NCBI GenBank assembly: GCA_017643395.1
Contig: JAEPNP010000006.1
Location: 124,001 to 188,000, forward strand
Length of the DNA: 64,000 nucleotides
Source: Rhodothermales bacterium
GTDB lineage: Bacteria; Bacteroidota; Rhodothermia; Rhodothermales; UBA10348
Reading direction: 5' to 3'
Shown: positions 60,626-64,000 of the stretch, one piece after another
How positions within the stretch are numbered: position 1 is the first letter of the stretch
How the letters are laid out: every line of letters starts with the position of its first letter
Notes under the pieces: model-generated
Databases searched by the model: none
What the model was told of the DNA's origin: nothing
What the model saw: the letters and a program-made list of their open reading frames with translations, nothing else
Program-made: the position numbers and the translations under genes

Positions 60626-63064
60626 ATGCCCCCTCCAACGTCCGAGACTCCCTCCCGCTCCGGCTCCTGGTACGTGGAGCGCGGGTTACTCGCCGTTCTG
60701 GGCCTGGTTGGAATTCTGGTGTTCTGGCAACGGTTCGAACAGCATCAGCCGCTGTCTCGGTCGCCGCTTCAGATTGACCGGACCGAAGCGGGTTATGTGG
60801 CCATCGCGCATCTCAAGGAGCTGGGCTACCATGTGGCAGACGCCGAGGTCGAGAATGTCTCGCTGCGCACCGACCACGCATGGTCTGCGTTCCTGCAAAC
60901 CGAGGTACAGGCAGCCGAGGAACTGATTGCCTTCCGTCCACCGGTCTGGTGGGAGGTGTTCCTGTCCCACCCCTCGCGGAGTGCGCCGATCCGGGTGCGT
61001 GTGGCGCCTGATGGGTCGGTTTTCCGCATCGCCCACCCGACGGTGCCGGGAGCCAGTGGCGTCCGGCTCGATGAGACGCAGGCCCGGGCGATGGCGACGA
61101 CCTTTGTTGAGCAGGTGGCCGGCCAGCCCCTCGACGGATGGACGCTGGTAGAGTCGCGCGTGGACCAGTTGACCGCGCGAAGCGATCATACCCTGCTCTG
61201 GAGTCGACCCATGCCGGGGGCCGAGGACTCGCGCCAGTTCCTGCGCCTGGTGATTGCGGGCGATGAGGTGGCCAGTTGGTCCCGTACCGTGGAGCTCTCG
61301 GACGAATTCCAGGCCCGGTTCCAGCCGGTAGAGACCCTGCACACGCTCTGGGACTTCGGCATCCTGATTCTGGTCACGCTGGTATGGGTGGCCGCCCTGA
61401 TCATTTTCGCACTGCGATTCCGATCCAGCGAAATTGGGGTGCGCAATGGTTTTCTGATGGCGTTTGCCGTGCTGGTCCTGTTTTCCTGGTGGACCTTCAA
61501 CGTGGCGCCTTACATCATGCATTCGACGTTTTCGGATGCAGAGGGCAACTTCACGGCCGCATTTGCGCTGGTTGGAATCAGCCTGCAGGTGTTCTTCACC
61601 TCCCTCGCCGTCTTCTTTGTGTGGAACGCCGGGGAATCCGTCTCCCGAGAGGCCTGGCCGTCCAAACTGGCCACGTTCGACAAGCTTTTTGCCCAACGGC
61701 TTTTCACGCGCGATGTGGGCTCCGGCATCCTCAGAGGTGCGTCGCTTGCCGGGATTACTCTGGGCGTCTGGTACGTGCTGCTACCCCTAGTGGCCGGCAA
61801 TCAGTGGACGGTCGTGGGACAGCAGGACCTGTACCTGATGTCGGCGGTGTTTCCACACGGGTTTGCGGTACCGACGGCGATCATTGACGCCGTTCTCGGC
61901 ACCACCTATGCCTTCCTGTTCGTGCTCGGCCTTCTGAAGCTGAGACTGAAAAGAACGTGGGTCGCCATGGCCATCACCGCCGTGCTGTTCGGCACGTTCT
62001 TTTCCGAAACGACGGTCGTGCTGGACCGCCGCATCGGCGCGGCGCTGTCGGTGGTGACGGGTGTGGCGGGCTACCTGTTCTTTGCGCGGTACGACCTGTG
62101 GACGGTGTTCTGCGGCTTTCTCTTCATCGGATTGAGCAAGGTCACGGCCACCTACCTGTTGCACCCGGCCTTCGAAACGGCCGGTCTCATCACGCTGACA
62201 GCCGGTCTCACCGTATTGGCCTACGGCACGTATGCGGTCTTCCGGGGCGAACAGGTGGACGACAAGGCGTTTGCCCCCAAATATGTTCGCTTCATTTCCG
62301 AGCGGGAGCGGCTGAAGCTGGAGCTCGATATCGCCCGCCAGGCGCAGCTTCGCATGTTGCCGGCGCGCGTGCCTGAGCCGGCAGGCCTGGAGGTGGCGGC
62401 CTTTTCCGAGCCCGCCCGGGAGGTCGGTGGCGACTACTACGACTTCCTGGAATTCGACGACGATCGACTCGGAATTGTCGTAGGGGACGTGTCCGGCAAA
62501 GGCATGCCGGCCGCGCTCTACATGACCATGCTCAAGGGCTTTCTTCAGTCGCGGTCTGAATCGGACCAGTCGCCACTCAGCGTGTTGGCCCACGTGAACC
62601 GCATGTTCGGTCAGTCCTCTGATCGCAGCATGTTCGCCACCCTGGTCTACGCGCTTCTGGATGTGCGCAAGCGACAACTGCGCTTTGCCCGGGCCGGTCA
62701 CTGCCCCCTTCTCGTGGTTCGGAGATCGGATGCGTCGGTCTACGTGCTGCAGCCTCCCGGCATCGGAATCGGCCTGGAGCGCACGGACCTGTTTGAGCGG
62801 TTCACTACGGAAGAGACGCTCGAGATACAGGGGGACGACCTGCTCATTCTGTACTCGGACGGCCTCACGGAGGCACGTGACCCTGCGGGCAACGAGTTCG
62901 GTCGTCAACGGCTCATCGACCTCGTCCGGGCACAGGAGGGCTCGGCAGAGTCTGTGCTTTCCGCCATTCGCGGAGCCCATGCCGCGTTTGTATCGGGACA
63001 GGAGCCGCACGACGACCTAACTTGCGTCGTGATTCGCATCGTTCCCGATTCTCCCGCAGCATGA
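60626..63064 (+). CDS. Membrane-bound SpoIIE/RsbU-type protein phosphatase
   Basis: 812 residues. N-terminal helix, an extracytoplasmic part of about 200 residues, then about eight to ten membrane helices (residues 230-560). The C-terminal phosphatase domain follows a short coiled linker ('ERERLKLELDIARQAQLRML'). PP2C-type metal motifs: 'VGGDYYDFLEF', 'VVGDVSGKGMPAALYM' and 'HDDLTCVVIRI'. It probably dephosphorylates an anti-sigma-factor antagonist in a partner-switching pathway. No anti-sigma gene is in the window. The ATG at 60626 is preferred; a GTG near residue 17 is possible. Overlaps aroB by 4 bp (ATGA). Confidence 0.88.
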   Translation: MPPPTSETPSRSGSWYVERGLLAVLGLVGILVFWQRFEQHQPLSRSPLQIDRTEAGYVAIAHLKELGYHVADAEVENVSLRTDHAWSAFLQTEVQAAEELIAFRPPVWWEVFLSHPSRSAPIRVRVAPDGSVFRIAHPTVPGASGVRLDETQARAMATTFVEQVAGQPLDGWTLVESRVDQLTARSDHTLLWSRPMPGAEDSRQFLRLVIAGDEVASWSRTVELSDEFQARFQPVETLHTLWDFGILILVTLVWVAALIIFALRFRSSEIGVRNGFLMAFAVLVLFSWWTFNVAPYIMHSTFSDAEGNFTAAFALVGISLQVFFTSLAVFFVWNAGESVSREAWPSKLATFDKLFAQRLFTRDVGSGILRGASLAGITLGVWYVLLPLVAGNQWTVVGQQDLYLMSAVFPHGFAVPTAIIDAVLGTTYAFLFVLGLLKLRLKRTWVAMAITAVLFGTFFSETTVVLDRRIGAALSVVTGVAGYLFFARYDLWTVFCGFLFIGLSKVTATYLLHPAFETAGLITLTAGLTVLAYGTYAVFRGEQVDDKAFAPKYVRFISERERLKLELDIARQAQLRMLPARVPEPAGLEVAAFSEPAREVGGDYYDFLEFDDDRLGIVVGDVSGKGMPAALYMTMLKGFLQSRSESDQSPLSVLAHVNRMFGQSSDRSMFATLVYALLDVRKRQLRFARAGHCPLLVVRRSDASVYVLQPPGIGIGLERTDLFERFTTEETLEIQGDDLLILYSDGLTEARDPAGNEFGRQRLIDLVRAQEGSAESVLSAIRGAHAAFVSGQEPHDDLTCVVIRIVPDSPAA

Positions 63065-64000
63065 GATCTGACGCCATTCGCGTTCATTTTCCGACCGGTA
63101 TTGGATACCCGGTCGCCTTTCGCCCCCTGCTTGATCTCGCCGTCGCCATGCGGGACGTCGGCCTGCGACCCGGCCGCGTCCTGGTTGTCAGCGACAAGAA
63201 TGTGGCCGATCTCTACGGCGTGCCGGTGGATACGACCCTCAAGCAGGACGGCTGGGAGCCGCGGCTGCTGGCCCTTCCGCCGGGAGAGTCGACCAAGAGC
63301 CCCGAACACCTGCAAGCCATCTACGACGCGGCTCTCGGTTGGGGGATCGATCGAAAAACACCGATTGTTGCCCTCGGGGGTGGGGTTATCGGTGATCTGG
63401 CCGGATTCGCAGCGGCGACATTGCTGCGTGGCGTGCCCCTCGTACACGTGCCCACCTCGCTCCTGGCGCAAGTCGACTCCTCCATCGGCGGAAAAACGGG
63501 AATCAACCACGACGCCGGCAAGAATCTGGTCGGGGCCTTCCACCAGCCGGCGCTGGTGCTGACGGACACGAACACCCTCGCCACGCTTCCGCCGAGGGAG
63601 TGGATGAGCGGCGCGGCGGAGGTGATCAAGCACGCGCTCATCGGCGACCCGCGGCTGTTCGAAATCCTCAGTGACGCCTGGCCTCGATTCGCCGCGCGGG
63701 ATCAGGCGGTAGTCGGCGAAGTGCTTCGCAGGGCCTGCCAGGTCAAAGTGGACATCGTGAGCCGCGACGAGCGCGAGCGCGGGCCGCGTATGTACCTCAA
63801 TTTCGGCCACACGTTCGGGCACGCGCTGGAGCAGGCCACAGAGTATCAGATCCTGACTCATGGGGAGGCCGTTGCCATCGGCATGCGCGCTGCCCTCTAC
63901 CTGTCACGTCGGTATCACCCGAAGCTGGACTATATGCGCACGGACTTGCTGGTTCGCCAGATTCCCGTGCCACCCATTCCCGCGGACGTGGCGTTGGGAG
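63061..64000 (+). CDS. aroB: 3-dehydroquinate synthase (5' part, cut by window end)
   Basis: Second step of the shikimate pathway: DAHP to 3-dehydroquinate, needing NAD and a divalent metal. 313 codons are visible with no stop before the right edge. NAD and substrate motifs: 'GGGVIGDLAGFAAATLLRG', 'VPTSLLAQVDSSIGGKTGIN' and 'NLVGAFHQP'; metal ligands lie in 'GAAEVIKHALI' (Glu), 'NFGHTFGHALE' and 'LTHGEAVAIGM' (His). The ATG overlaps the phosphatase stop (ATGA), so translation is probably coupled. Confidence 0.95.
   Translation, partial: MRSDAIRVHFPTGIGYPVAFRPLLDLAVAMRDVGLRPGRVLVVSDKNVADLYGVPVDTTLKQDGWEPRLLALPPGESTKSPEHLQAIYDAALGWGIDRKTPIVALGGGVIGDLAGFAAATLLRGVPLVHVPTSLLAQVDSSIGGKTGINHDAGKNLVGAFHQPALVLTDTNTLATLPPREWMSGAAEVIKHALIGDPRLFEILSDAWPRFAARDQAVVGEVLRRACQVKVDIVSRDERERGPRMYLNFGHTFGHALEQATEYQILTHGEAVAIGMRAALYLSRRYHPKLDYMRTDLLVRQIPVPPIPADVALG

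Overview
The window is 64 kb of high-GC, gene-dense bacterial chromosome. It most likely comes from a marine or halophilic member of the Rhodothermota (Rhodothermales, Salinibacter/Rhodothermus side of the Bacteroidota relatives). Reasons: several secreted proteins end in type IX secretion (T9SS) sorting domains with the 'NYPNPFNP' signature; a PorV/PorQ-family outer-membrane protein, a DUF5916 protein and a TonB receptor with a carboxypeptidase-regulatory N-terminus are present; and the malate dehydrogenase reads like the Salinibacter type from memory. No rRNA, tRNA, CRISPR array, transposase, integrase or phage gene was seen. The taxon is inference and not database-checked.

Layout. 1-4.7 kb: C-terminus of a SpmB-type membrane protein, a small glycogen-binding-fold protein, an M14 carboxypeptidase, glycogen synthase and an ATP-grasp enzyme. 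4.9-12.1 kb: one giant 2,415-residue secreted protein with a duplicated propeller-like region, eight tandem Ig/cadherin-like repeats and a T9SS tail. 12.2-20.2 kb: DEDDh exonuclease/GIY-YIG fusion, orphan histidine kinase, malate dehydrogenase, double-FKBP lipoprotein, DUF5916 protein and a small outer-membrane barrel. 20.4-28.2 kb: complete cbb3 oxidase locus (ccoN-O-Q-P-G-[H-like]-I-S) with a converging SafE/UreH-type membrane protein. 28.3-29.6 kb: AlkA-family glycosylase and a lipoprotein methyltransferase.

29.7-44.1 kb: a co-directional surface locus of two T9SS-type secreted proteins (one with an exact head-to-tail 1.8-kb internal duplication), a lipoprotein, a TonB receptor, a PorV homologue, an NHL-like lipoprotein and a secreted endonuclease/exonuclease/phosphatase. 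Most of the central genes overlap by 1-4 bp. I infer an extracellular polymer, possibly nucleic acid, utilisation unit. 44.1-46.3 kb: two small genes and mannose-1-phosphate guanylyltransferase. 46.4-53.8 kb: TetR regulator and a TolC/MFP/RND tripartite efflux operon with an unusually long pump. 53.8-58.8 kb: Mpl ligase, HtrA/Deg protease, an unrecognised gene and an L-Ala-D/L-Glu epimerase; Mpl and the epimerase point to murein-peptide recycling. 58.8-64 kb: OsmC/NRDE/MnmM genes on the minus strand, and a membrane SpoIIE-type phosphatase followed by the start of aroB.

The strongest unexplained signal is a run of three consecutive long stem-loops at 56,990-57,152, at the start of the unrecognised gene after the HtrA protease. 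Stems are 14-20 bp with at most one mismatch, wobble or bulge each. They differ in sequence, lack terminator T-tracts and are too extensive for chance.
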